Shown: one piece after another, positions 17,559-25,066 of the stretch
Layout: every line of letters starts with the position of its first letter
Position numbering within the stretch: position 1 is the stretch's first letter
Source: Hyella patelloides LEGE 07179
GTDB lineage: Bacteria > Cyanobacteriota > Cyanobacteriia > Cyanobacteriales > Xenococcaceae
Length of the DNA: 35,257 nt
Reading direction: 5' to 3'
Assembly (NCBI RefSeq): GCF_900659865.1
Contig: NZ_LR213809.1
Coordinates: 1 to 35,257 of the forward strand
The notes under the pieces: generated by a model
Seen by the model: the letters and a program-made list of their open reading frames with translations, nothing else
What the model was told of the DNA's origin: nothing
The model's database searches: none
Position numbers and translations under genes: made by a program

Positions 17559-18072
17559 GATTTATAAGGGTTTGTTCTTAGATTAGTTTATACCAATCGA
17601 AGGAGTCACCGAGTCAACTAAGGAGTGAGGAAGAAGGACTTGCACCTTTAATATATGGAGCAGATGGATATCCGAATCGCGATCGCCCACCAAGAGATTC
17701 AAAAATCAGAAGGGATGAAGAATTATTAGTAAATAGTAATTATCCACCACCAACTAACAAAACTAAAATGTCACAATATCAAAACATTTTTTTAGTAAGA
17801 AGTACAGACTTTTGAATCAATTTAACTGTTTAAGAGAATCTTTTTTCGTAAAAACTTGCAAATAAGTTATACATAACTACTATTGTTTCAGGATTTATAA
17901 CTATTGATAGTTGCTGTTTTGATTTTTCTGCATTGTTTCGATGCAAAAAAAGGATTTAAAAGCCATAAATCAAGATACCAAAACATTTTTAGTAACAAAA
18001 GATACGGTTCAACCATAGTAATAGACCTATAAGGTATATAGTCTGTTGGTGGAATAAAGATTCCTATCTAAA
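17559..18072. other. Divergent control region of the heme-protein cluster
   Basis: This 514-base spacer lies between the divergently read CcsA-type and globin genes. It contains an NtcA-type promoter near its right end and an imperfect direct repeat: 17780-17806 and 17979-18005 share CAAAACATTTTT followed by AGTAA and TAC. Between them, TGCAT...ATGCA near 17929-17945 can form a short hairpin. No ORF or RNA gene was seen. Confidence 0.5.
17992..18035 (+). promoter_or_regulatory. NtcA-activated type promoter upstream of the globin gene
   Basis: GTAACAAAAGATAC at 17992-18005 is an exact GTA-N8-TAC palindrome, the consensus for the nitrogen regulator NtcA. A TAAGGT box (TAN3T form) begins at 18030, exactly 24 bases after the TAC, within the usual 20-24 base spacing of NtcA class II promoters. 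The predicted start of transcription would be about 25-30 bases before the globin ATG. A site and a spaced -10 box together are much less likely by chance than the 6 fixed bases alone, but binding is unproven. Confidence 0.55.
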
Positions 18073-19134
18073 ATGTCTTTACAAGTAGAGTTACTAGAAG
18101 AAAGTTTTGAGGCTGTTAAACCTCAAGCGGATGAATTTGTAAATAGTTTTTATAATAATTTATTTACAACTTATCCAGAAGCACAGCCACTATTTGCCCA
18201 TTCTAATATGGCAGAACAGAAAAAAAAGCTTTTAGCTTCTTTGGTTTTAGTGGTTGAAAATTTAAAACAACCTGATATTTTAAGCGACACTTTAAAAGGA
18301 TTAGGTGCAAGACACGTTAAGTATGGCGCGTTACCAGAACACTATCCTTTAGTGGGTAATTCTCTTTTAACTACTTTTGAACAATATTTAAAAGAAGATT
18401 GGACACCACAAGTTAAACAGGCTTGGGTAGATGCTTATGGCGCAATCACAGAATTAATGCTTGATGGGGCTGATTATTCCTCATCAGAAATTGCCTTAAA
18501 AACTCCTGCTGCTACTGAACCAGAGCCAGAAAAATCTGGTTTACAAGCAGGGCTATTAGAGTCGAGTTTTGAAGCAGTAAAGCCTCAAGTAGATGAATTT
18601 GTAAATAGTTTTTACAACAATCTATTTACTATGTATCCAGAAGCCAAGCCTTTGTTTGAGCATTTAGATATGGCAAAACAAAAGAAAATGCTGCTTAATT
18701 CTTTGGTTTTAGTAGTAAACAATCTGAGAAAGCCTGATGTTCTAAGCGACACTTTAAGAGGGTTAGGCGCAAGACACGTAAAATATGGTGCGCTACCAGA
18801 ACACTATCCTTTAGTCGGTAGTTCTCTGTTGACTACTTTTGAACAGTATTTAAAAGAAGATTGGACACCACAAGTTAAACAAGCTTGGGTAGATGCTTAT
18901 GGTGCAATCACAGAGCTAATGCTTGATGGGGCTGATTATTCCTCATCAGAAGTTGCGCTACAATCTGATGTTTCTTTAAACGAGCCAGAAATCGCCAAGT
19001 CAAATTCTGGTTCTAGTCTCGGAACTGATGGTAGTGCAACTCTTAACAATGAAAGTAACTCCCAAGCAGGCTTGCTAGCTCTCGTCGGCGGTGGGGCTAT
19101 AGGGATTATCGCCCTACTACTGCTTTTTCTGTAG
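18073..19134 (+). CDS. Tandem globin with C-terminal membrane anchor
   Basis: Two bacterial-hemoglobin-like globin domains (about 1-138 and 157-294) in one chain, then a Ser/Asn/Glu-rich linker and a C-terminal hydrophobic helix (LLALVGGGAIGIIALLLLFL, ending at residue 353). Each domain aligns with Vitreoscilla-type and flavohemoglobin globin domains: proximal His in RHVKYG (H81, H235), Tyr at the B10 position (Y27, Y181) and Gln at E7 (Q49, Q203), a distal pocket suited to tight oxygen binding and NO dioxygenation. There is no FAD/NAD reductase domain. With no signal peptide and a C-terminal anchor, both globins should face the cytoplasm. Reducing power would have to come from elsewhere, perhaps the membrane cytochromes encoded downstream. 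An NtcA-type promoter precedes the gene, and the next gene begins 33 bases after the stop. Confidence 0.85.
   Translation: MSLQVELLEESFEAVKPQADEFVNSFYNNLFTTYPEAQPLFAHSNMAEQKKKLLASLVLVVENLKQPDILSDTLKGLGARHVKYGALPEHYPLVGNSLLTTFEQYLKEDWTPQVKQAWVDAYGAITELMLDGADYSSSEIALKTPAATEPEPEKSGLQAGLLESSFEAVKPQVDEFVNSFYNNLFTMYPEAKPLFEHLDMAKQKKMLLNSLVLVVNNLRKPDVLSDTLRGLGARHVKYGALPEHYPLVGSSLLTTFEQYLKEDWTPQVKQAWVDAYGAITELMLDGADYSSSEVALQSDVSLNEPEIAKSNSGSSLGTDGSATLNNESNSQAGLLALVGGGAIGIIALLLLFL
18091..18955 (+). repeat. Internal 462-bp-offset duplication in the globin gene
   Basis: The two globin-coding segments repeat with an offset of 462 bases (154 codons). The 3' halves are nearly identical at nucleotide level (compare 18397-18490 with 18859-18952, including synonymous positions), while the 5' halves differ more. 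This suggests a fairly recent duplication or local gene conversion within the gene. Confidence 0.8.
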
Positions 19135-19167
19135 CCAACAAGATAGTAAGTAAGGCTGGGTAAGATT

Positions 19168-19797
19168 TTGCTTTTACAACTAGGTAAATTATTACAATCT
19201 AAATTCGTCATTATTGGGGCAATGGTGCTGTTACTTACTTGGTTTTCTGCTGCTTTTGCTGTAGATCGGCGTAGTATCTTTCTCCCTGGAGAAACTTCTA
19301 ACGGTCATGTTCTGTTTGAAAACTCTTGTAAATCTTGTCATGAAGGCTTTAAACCAGTAACTAACGAAACGTGCAATCGTTGTCATGAGGCTGAATTGGC
19401 TACTGATTTTCATAGTGAAAAGAAATTTCGCGATCCTCGTTGGGCGGAGTTACGGGAAAATCTTGATGTATTAACTTGTACCGCTTGTCATGAAGAACAC
19501 GTTCATATGTTTGGTAGAGGAGTACATCTCCAGCCAGATTTATGTATGGCTTGTCATCAGGGAGTTATTGAAGGAGAACTAGCCAGCCATAATGACTTTA
19601 CCCCTGACGGTTGTTGGACTGGTGGCTGTCACAATTTCCACGATCATCGCTCGATTTCGACGGGGTTTTTACGGAAAAATCTCGATCGACCTTGGATTTT
19701 ACCCGAACCTGCTCTTCCAGAAAGAACAGTGGAAGTCAAGTTACAAACTCCTCCTGAAGCAGATTTGATTGAAGCATTTCTGAAGGAGGGAAAATAG
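19168..19797 (+). CDS. Pentaheme cytochrome c (c3-like), membrane-anchored or exported
   Basis: A multiheme c-type cytochrome of 209 residues. Residues about 12-31 form a signal/anchor helix ending SAAFAVD, where signal peptidase could cut after AFA. Heme motifs are CKSCH (54), CNRCH (69), CTACH (104), CMACH (126) and an atypical CWTGGCH (149-155, CX4CH), the latter type known from tetraheme cytochrome c3. Extra histidines (H81, H111, H158, H160) could be sixth ligands. The start is a TTG at 19168; the ATG at 19222 would cut into the signal helix. The gene ends one base inside the next start (TAGTG), so the two cytochromes are coupled. The sequence resembles, from memory, periplasmic c3-family proteins of proteobacteria more than known cyanobacterial cytochromes. 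Confidence 0.87.
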   Translation: MLLQLGKLLQSKFVIIGAMVLLLTWFSAAFAVDRRSIFLPGETSNGHVLFENSCKSCHEGFKPVTNETCNRCHEAELATDFHSEKKFRDPRWAELRENLDVLTCTACHEEHVHMFGRGVHLQPDLCMACHQGVIEGELASHNDFTPDGCWTGGCHNFHDHRSISTGFLRKNLDRPWILPEPALPERTVEVKLQTPPEADLIEAFLKEGK

Positions 19798-19799
19798 TG
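19785..19799 (+). promoter_or_regulatory. Strong ribosome binding site and overlapping stop/start
   Basis: GGAGGG at 19785-19790 sits six bases before the GTG at 19797, whose first base is also the last base of the pentaheme stop codon (TAGTG). This fixes the GTG as the start of the hexaheme gene and points to coupled translation. Most other genes in this window lack so clear a site. Confidence 0.75.
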
Positions 19800-20654
19800 A
19801 AGAAACGAGGATTAAGGAGCGAGAAACCAGGAAAAATACCCTTTCTCAAGAAAAGAATCCAAATTAAGGCTCTATTTTCTAGTTTATTTGTAATTGTTCT
19901 TTTAATCGTTATTAACTGCTTTTTTATAGCGGAAGAGGCGAAAGCTGACAAAGTAACTCAGAGCCAGTTAGAAGAGATTGAGCAGCAGTGGCAAAGTAGC
20001 GCGCACGCTTTAGCCGAGGTTAACTGTTCTAGCTGTCACCAAGACGAAGCTACCAAACAATTAGTAGCCAAGCCCACAGCAGAAAGTTGTCGTAGCTGTC
20101 ATGAAAACTCTGTAGAAACTTTTCTACTAGGAAAGCATGGTATTCGTACTTTAGAATCTTTATCGCCTTTAACTCCAGCGATGGCTCATTTGCCGATGAA
20201 AGACTCAGCTAAAGATTTACAAATGAATTGTAATAGCTGTCATAATGTCCACTCGGTAAATACTGCTGTTGCAGCAACAGATTCTTGTTTGACTTGTCAC
20301 AATGACAATCATTCTCTGAATTATCAAAATTCTCCCCATGGGGGAATAATAAAAAACCTTAGTACTTTACCCCGTCCCAACGAACGAGCTGTTACCTGTG
20401 CTACCTGTCACTTACCCAGAACGATAGTCGGCGAAACAGTTTTAGTCAATCACAATAATACTTACACTTTACTACCACGCGATCGCATGGTCAAAGAAGT
20501 TTGTCTGAATTGTCACGGTGTAGAACACGCCTACAACAGTATCTTCGATGATGAGATAGTCGAAGCTAACTTTGCTCATCCCCCCACTCAAAAGATGCAA
20601 ACCTTTGAACTGGTAAGAGCATTAGAGAAGAAAAGATCGAGCAAAACTGAATGA
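19797..20654 (+). CDS. Hexaheme cytochrome c, membrane-anchored or exported
   Basis: A 285-residue multiheme cytochrome. A basic N-terminus is followed by a hydrophobic helix (about 24-44) and AEEAKAD, either a signal peptide or an uncleaved anchor. Six CXXCH motifs occur at C77, C98, C145, C164, C201 and C236. Histidine-rich segments between them (KHGIR, NVHSVN, NHSLNYQNSPHGG, NHNNTY) probably supply axial ligands. The arrangement is reminiscent of multiheme relays in the hydroxylamine oxidoreductase/NrfA superfamily, but no CXXCK or catalytic Lys motif is present, so it is more likely an electron carrier than a nitrite reductase. It is translationally coupled to the pentaheme cytochrome, and the pair probably works together on the outer face of the membrane. 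Confidence 0.87.
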   Translation: MKKRGLRSEKPGKIPFLKKRIQIKALFSSLFVIVLLIVINCFFIAEEAKADKVTQSQLEEIEQQWQSSAHALAEVNCSSCHQDEATKQLVAKPTAESCRSCHENSVETFLLGKHGIRTLESLSPLTPAMAHLPMKDSAKDLQMNCNSCHNVHSVNTAVAATDSCLTCHNDNHSLNYQNSPHGGIIKNLSTLPRPNERAVTCATCHLPRTIVGETVLVNHNNTYTLLPRDRMVKEVCLNCHGVEHAYNSIFDDEIVEANFAHPPTQKMQTFELVRALEKKRSSKTE

Positions 20655-20657
20655 TCG

Positions 20658-20683
20658 AACCCTAGCTGCAACTAGGTTTTTTG
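20658..20683 (+). terminator. Terminator after the globin-cytochrome operon
   Basis: CCTAG (20661-20665) pairs with CTAGG (20672-20676) and AA/TT flanks extend it, followed at once by TTTTTT. It lies just after the hexaheme stop codon and marks the end of, or a weakening point in, the globin-c5-c6 transcript before the DUF3365 gene. Confidence 0.65.
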
Positions 20684-20729
20684 ATTATTCAACATCACTC
20701 AATCCTTTAAAACTAAGATCATCCTAATA

Positions 20730-21380
20730 ATGAAAAATATCATTCGTACGATAAAAACTCGAACAATTGGCTTAATTGCTGTAGCCGTCACTGTCGCTTT
20801 TACAGCGATCGCTTGTAGTGGTAGTGGCACAACTCAATCTACCACAGAAGTGGGCATTGCGCCTGAAAAAGTAGTAGACTACATCCACACTGTATTACTA
20901 GCAGATCGTACCGCATACACTAAACACGTAGTTAACCGCCTCACCAAATTAGAAGGAAAAGAAAAACCTGAAGGAGTAGTCGATGCAGAAGCTACTGAAG
21001 GTTGGCAAGAAACAGGTGGTGTACCTCTTCCCGCACAAATGTTCCGTTTAGGTTCAGAAGTAGCTTTAGAAAACACTACTGAATTTACTTATGGTCTAAT
21101 TTCCACTTGGAATATTAACGATAGCCACAAGCCTCAAACTGAATTTGAACAAAAGGCAATGGAAGAAGTCAATCAAACTGGTGAACCTTACAAAGACTAT
21201 CAAGAAATCGGTGGGCAAACCTATTATTCTGCTGTTTATCCAGATAAAGCAGTGGCAGAAGCTTGTGTAACTTGTCACAATACTCACCCCGTTCATTTAG
21301 AACGTTATCCCGATAAGAAATTTACAATGGATGATGTTATGGGTGGCATTATTATCAATCTACCTGTAGATCAATCATAG
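20730..21380 (+). CDS. Tll0287-like DUF3365 monoheme c lipoprotein
   Basis: A 216-residue protein with a lipobox (TAIAC, C29), so it should be lipid-anchored outside the cytoplasm. The remainder is a DUF3365 domain, a PAS-like fold known from the cyanobacterial heme protein Tll0287, ending with one c-type heme motif CVTCH (C179, C182, H183) followed by NTHP. In Tll0287 a His/Cys axial pair has been described; here the only Cys outside the heme motif is the lipobox Cys, so the axial ligand must differ or the lipobox is not used. A redox sensor or single-electron carrier role is inferred. It follows the multiheme operon after a terminator, so it may have its own promoter. Confidence 0.82.
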   Translation: MKNIIRTIKTRTIGLIAVAVTVAFTAIACSGSGTTQSTTEVGIAPEKVVDYIHTVLLADRTAYTKHVVNRLTKLEGKEKPEGVVDAEATEGWQETGGVPLPAQMFRLGSEVALENTTEFTYGLISTWNINDSHKPQTEFEQKAMEEVNQTGEPYKDYQEIGGQTYYSAVYPDKAVAEACVTCHNTHPVHLERYPDKKFTMDDVMGGIIINLPVDQS

Positions 21381-21586
21381 TCTATTTATTTCCTTGCTTA
21401 AGGTGAGCAATTTATCAACTATTAGTTTAAGAATTCCCGATCGAAGAAGCAATAAATAGATAAAAAATATAGATAAAAAATATATTGAATATATCTTTTG
21501 TTTCTAGCTTCTAAATTTTATTTAGAAGTAACTGGTAACTAATAACTGACTATTCATGCTCGCCTTTTCTTATTTCAAAGATTGTT

Positions 21587-22201
21587 ATGAAACCTAAATT
21601 TACTACTTTAATAATATTAGTATTTCTTTCCGCAGCAATTCTTGCTCCTTTTGCTGTTAGTCACTTGTACGAACCAATCATTAGGGAACAATCATTTGAT
21701 TTTTTATTATTTATTAAAGGTAATCTTTATAAACAAATTACAGGTTATATTTCTCTAGTTTTTGTAATTTTAGAAATGGTTTTAGTTGCTAGAAAAAGAG
21801 GTAGAGGCTGGATTATAAAAATCAAAATACCTGGTTCAATTAAGTTGTGGCGCAAACTTCATATCTTTTTAGGTGTTGGCTTGTTAGCAATAGTATTAGT
21901 CCATACCATTGGACTTAACGGTTTAAATTTTAATGCTATTTTCTTATCGATATTTTTTGCTGTTAGCCTATCCGCATTAGTAGGAGTGACCGCAGAGACA
22001 GGCGTTGTAGAATCTCCTCAAAGAAGATTTTTTAGCTGGCTACCAAATAAAAATGTTCAAGAAAAAGCTATCCCAGGTATTTCTAAAAGTACCCTAATTC
22101 GTAACTTAAGAAGTTTTTGGTTGGGTACTCACATTATTTTAGTTGCCATGTTTTTTGTAATGCTAGCATTTCATATATTTTTAGCTTATTATTATCAGTA
22201 A
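21587..22201 (+). CDS. Small diheme cytochrome b-like membrane protein
   Basis: A 204-residue membrane protein with about five hydrophobic helices (near 6-26, 49-67, 90-110, 115-135, 179-202). Two helices each carry histidines separated by 13 residues: H92 and H106 (KLHIFLG...LVHTIG) and H182 and H196 (GTHIIL...AFHIFL). HX13H in two neighbouring helices is the arrangement that binds two stacked b hemes in ferric reductase and cytochrome b families. It is too short for NADPH-oxidase flavin domains. Placed after two multiheme cytochromes and a heme lipoprotein, it is a good candidate for the quinol-side membrane entry or exit of electrons. Family assignment beyond this pattern is uncertain. Confidence 0.72.
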   Translation: MKPKFTTLIILVFLSAAILAPFAVSHLYEPIIREQSFDFLLFIKGNLYKQITGYISLVFVILEMVLVARKRGRGWIIKIKIPGSIKLWRKLHIFLGVGLLAIVLVHTIGLNGLNFNAIFLSIFFAVSLSALVGVTAETGVVESPQRRFFSWLPNKNVQEKAIPGISKSTLIRNLRSFWLGTHIILVAMFFVMLAFHIFLAYYYQ

Positions 22202-22748
22202 CTTCATTAAGTACATTGCATAACAAACAAGGACATTTATCAATTGGATTATCGGGAAAACCAATTAATCTATCTGTGTCCATCTGTGTTTATCTGCGGA
22301 CTAATATTGTTCTATATTAAAATGCAAACCGCCGTAAGTACCCGTGCAAAATAAATTACGAGCGTGGAGATAGGCAAGAGTCAAGACTCGCGCGACGCGC
22401 GCCCCGAAGGAATTCCTTTAGGGAAGCTATATGCGGAGCGGTATCCTTTAGGAGTCCTTTAGGGCGTTCCGACAGCACGAAGAAACCTTATCCCTTCGGT
22501 GTATCCTTTAGGGCAGCAGGTTCACTCGTCAATTATGAGTGTGTAAATAATTATGCCCAAATACTTATTTTTCAAATCAATTAATTTTGTTTAGGTAATT
22601 ATCTATCATAAAGACAGTTTGAGCAAAAACTATACAAAATCAAACTATCAAGAATTAACTAATTGCTTAACTTTTAATCCCTAATTTCTAATTCCTCGAA
22701 TAATCATTTTAAAAACTACAGGGTTAAATTTGAAAGCGGTTAAGCAGT
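22202..22748. other. Spacer holding an iterated GC-rich repeat block
   Basis: This 547-base spacer follows the heme-protein cluster. Apart from the repeat block at 22370-22535 it is AT-rich. I see no real ORF; an open stretch at 22117-22320 overlaps the cytochrome b gene in another frame. Confidence 0.5.
22370..22535. repeat. Iterated CCTTTAGG block with GC-rich palindrome
   Basis: CCTTTAGG occurs four times (near 22415, 22445, 22455 and 22505), mixed with CCGAAGGAATTCCTT and CCCTTCGG units and a CGCGCGACGCGCGCC palindrome near 22389-22403. The base composition is far from the surrounding sequence. It looks like the short iterated palindromic blocks found in spacers of many filamentous and coccoid cyanobacteria, and its transcript would fold strongly. 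Confidence 0.65.
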
Positions 22749-23414
22749 TTAAATCTTCCATTTCTCTAGTTGATAAGCACTATCCCAGAACATCCATTCA
22801 AATTGCGATGCGCGGTAGAAAACTTGATTCATTAATTCGAGTTCTTTAACTGAAGCTTTTTCTGCTTCTCGATCTGCTACTTGAATAACATAATTAACTG
22901 AAGCTTCAAAATCAGCATCGATATAAGTATCAATCCATTTTTGATAAGAATTAGCCTTGGCACTTGCTGTTTGATAAATATGTTTTCCTACTTCTAAATA
23001 AATCCAAAAGCAGGGTAAAACCGCAGCTACTGTAATAGCAAAATTATATTGATAAGCAGTAGCAATTAAAAAATTTGTGTAATTTAAACAAGTAGGAGAG
23101 GGATTCGTTGCTAAAGCGTCTTGGGCTTTAATGCCAAATTCGACAAAGAAGTTTTCATGTAAAAGACGTTCCACCACAATAGCTTCTCTAACACTGTTAG
23201 CAAACTTTAATTGTGTATCTGGTTGTGGTGCTTTAGCTGAGATAATAGCTAAAACGCGAGCAAATTCACCAAGATAAATGCCATCTTGAATTATGTAGTG
23301 TTGAAATATTTGTTTATCCAAAGAACCTGATTCAAGTTCTTTAACAAAAGGCATTTCTAAGATAGCTTGGTAGATATTTTCAATGTTTTTCCAAGCTTGA
23401 ATCGAAAATTGCAT
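22749..23414 (-). CDS. tenA: TenA-family aminopyrimidine aminohydrolase (thiaminase II)
   Basis: TenA hydrolyses aminomethyl-HMP to HMP in salvage of degraded thiamine. The 221-residue all-helical protein has the active-site set expected from the Bacillus enzyme: D44 in YIIQDGIYL, C135 in AVLPCFWIYLEVG, and E206 in QFEWMFWDSAY, plus the YYRAS-type helix. No thiamine-pyrophosphate riboswitch is visible in the 120 bases before it. A BT1-family transporter lies 123 bases upstream in the same direction, so the two may share a transcript. Confidence 0.88.
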   Translation of the reverse strand: MQFSIQAWKNIENIYQAILEMPFVKELESGSLDKQIFQHYIIQDGIYLGEFARVLAIISAKAPQPDTQLKFANSVREAIVVERLLHENFFVEFGIKAQDALATNPSPTCLNYTNFLIATAYQYNFAITVAAVLPCFWIYLEVGKHIYQTASAKANSYQKWIDTYIDADFEASVNYVIQVADREAEKASVKELELMNQVFYRASQFEWMFWDSAYQLEKWKI

Positions 23415-23537
23415 AATATCTTAGTTTCTATAGTACAGGATTTCTGCTTTTTGGCGATCGCTAATTATAACAAGAGTAGCAAAAGTTAAGGCTTAAAAAA
23501 AAGATTAGTATTGCCCACCCGACACTTTAATTAACAA

Positions 23538-25010
23538 CTAATCGCTATCTTTTTGAGATGATTTGTTAATAATAAACTCTGGGACAAGATCGGGCATTAA
23601 AGATGATTCTATAACAGAGCCTACTAAACGATGGGGTGCTGCTTCACCAGGAGAAAGCATGGTATCGGAAACATTTGCTTCTTCTGATGATTGAGGATCT
23701 TTTTCTGGTAGCCAACCAATAAAAAATAGGGGTAAAAGAGTAGAAAGATTTGTGATAATTACTAACAACCAGAGTCGATCAAAATTAGTTTCGGTAATGC
23801 CTAAAGCAGAAGTTAACAAAGCACCAAATTCATTTGATAACAATAAAGATAAATTCCAGATAGACATTAACAGCGCGAACAGAGTTGCTTCCACACCTTT
23901 AGGACATAAACGAGCGGATAAAACTAATACTGGCATCCAGGTAATTTGTCCCATAACTGTTAAAATGAGGCTATCACCCAAACTAAACAAGCGATCGTCG
24001 ATGCCCAAGGCTCGGTTAGCGTGAGTTACCAGTAAAAGAGTTGTCATACCTAATCCAGCAGCAATCACTGTACTCCAGCCCAAGATTTTACGAAAGGGAA
24101 CTTGTTTAAGATATTTCTGAAAAATAAAGATACCTGCTAAGGAAGCCAAGCTACTAACTAAACGAACTCTTCCTAAAAATTCTGGTTCAAATCCTAATTC
24201 GTTGGTAGTAAAGAAGAAAAAAGCTGATTCTGCATTAGGGGTAGCTTGCCATATAAAAAGAAAGAGTGCAGGTAGCCAAATTGATTTTTGTTTTACAGCA
24301 TTCCAGAGTTGAGTTATTTGATTGCTAACTACAGATTGAGATGTTTCTGCTTGTTTTTCGGTGGCGGAGATTTTTTCTTCAGCAATTAACCAAGCAACCG
24401 CAGATACCAATAAAGGGAAAGTAGCCGTAATTTCAAAAACAATACTAATACTGAGATGCTCTAGTAGCCAACCACTTAAATAAGCCGTTATCAAACCTCC
24501 CAATGCAGAAAAACCCCAACAGAGAGATTGTAAAGAGCCAGCTTGTCCGACGGATTCTTCTCTAGCTCTAGCTACTACCAAAGAATCTACAATAACGTCG
24601 CTAATGGCAACAGAAAGAGATGTTATTAAAATGGCAATGGTAGCGGTTAAACTACTATCTACGATAAATGCTAAAGCTAACCAGGATAATGTGCCTAAAA
24701 AGCCTGATAAGATGAGATAGGGTCGTCTACGATAGCCAAAAATGGGTATCCCATCAGAGAGAAAACCAAAGACAGGTTTAATTATCCAAGGTATCGAAGA
24801 AATTCCTGTCAGTGCTGCTACTTCAGCAGGAGTCAATCCAATATTGTCTTTCAGAAAAAAGCTGACTGCTAAACGGGCTAATCCTAAAATCCCTTGAACA
24901 AAATAAACGGTGAGAATTGCGAGTAATTCTGGAGTTGGTTCGTTTCCAAATAAAACTTTCTCTTGTAGTAGTTTTTTAAAATCTTTTAGTTCAACGGAGG
25001 ATACAGCCAT
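23538..25010 (-). CDS. BT1-family folate/biopterin-type transporter
   Basis: A 490-residue major-facilitator protein with about twelve hydrophobic helices. The signature region GLTPAEVAALTGISSIPWIIKPVFGFLSDGIPIFGYRRRPYL is typical of the folate-biopterin transporter (BT1/FBT) family, whose cyanobacterial member Slr0642 has been shown to transport folates. It should lie in the plasma membrane. tenA follows in the same direction. folC is also in this window but 8 kb away and not linked. The true substrate could be another pterin or pyrimidine-related compound. Confidence 0.88.
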   Translation of the reverse strand: MAVSSVELKDFKKLLQEKVLFGNEPTPELLAILTVYFVQGILGLARLAVSFFLKDNIGLTPAEVAALTGISSIPWIIKPVFGFLSDGIPIFGYRRRPYLILSGFLGTLSWLALAFIVDSSLTATIAILITSLSVAISDVIVDSLVVARAREESVGQAGSLQSLCWGFSALGGLITAYLSGWLLEHLSISIVFEITATFPLLVSAVAWLIAEEKISATEKQAETSQSVVSNQITQLWNAVKQKSIWLPALFLFIWQATPNAESAFFFFTTNELGFEPEFLGRVRLVSSLASLAGIFIFQKYLKQVPFRKILGWSTVIAAGLGMTTLLLVTHANRALGIDDRLFSLGDSLILTVMGQITWMPVLVLSARLCPKGVEATLFALLMSIWNLSLLLSNEFGALLTSALGITETNFDRLWLLVIITNLSTLLPLFFIGWLPEKDPQSSEEANVSDTMLSPGEAAPHRLVGSVIESSLMPDLVPEFIINKSSQKDSD

Positions 25011-25066
25011 GAAATATCTTTAAGTTTTGTAATCTTATCTATTTATCATAAGCAATCTTACTTATT

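Noticed and set aside
17792-17806. Second NtcA-like site in the globin promoter region (GTAAGAAGTAC)
   Set aside because: The GTA and TAC are separated by five bases, not eight, so it does not fit the NtcA consensus, although it lies in a copy of the same direct repeat.
20236-20304. Hexaheme cytochrome as an NrfA-type nitrite reductase
   Set aside because: The count of heme motifs and lack of a CXXCK or other catalytic heme site do not support it; electron transfer is the safer reading.
23415-23537. Possible thiamine-pyrophosphate riboswitch before tenA
   Set aside because: No CTGAGA or ACCTGA-type core is present in the 123-base leader on the minus strand.
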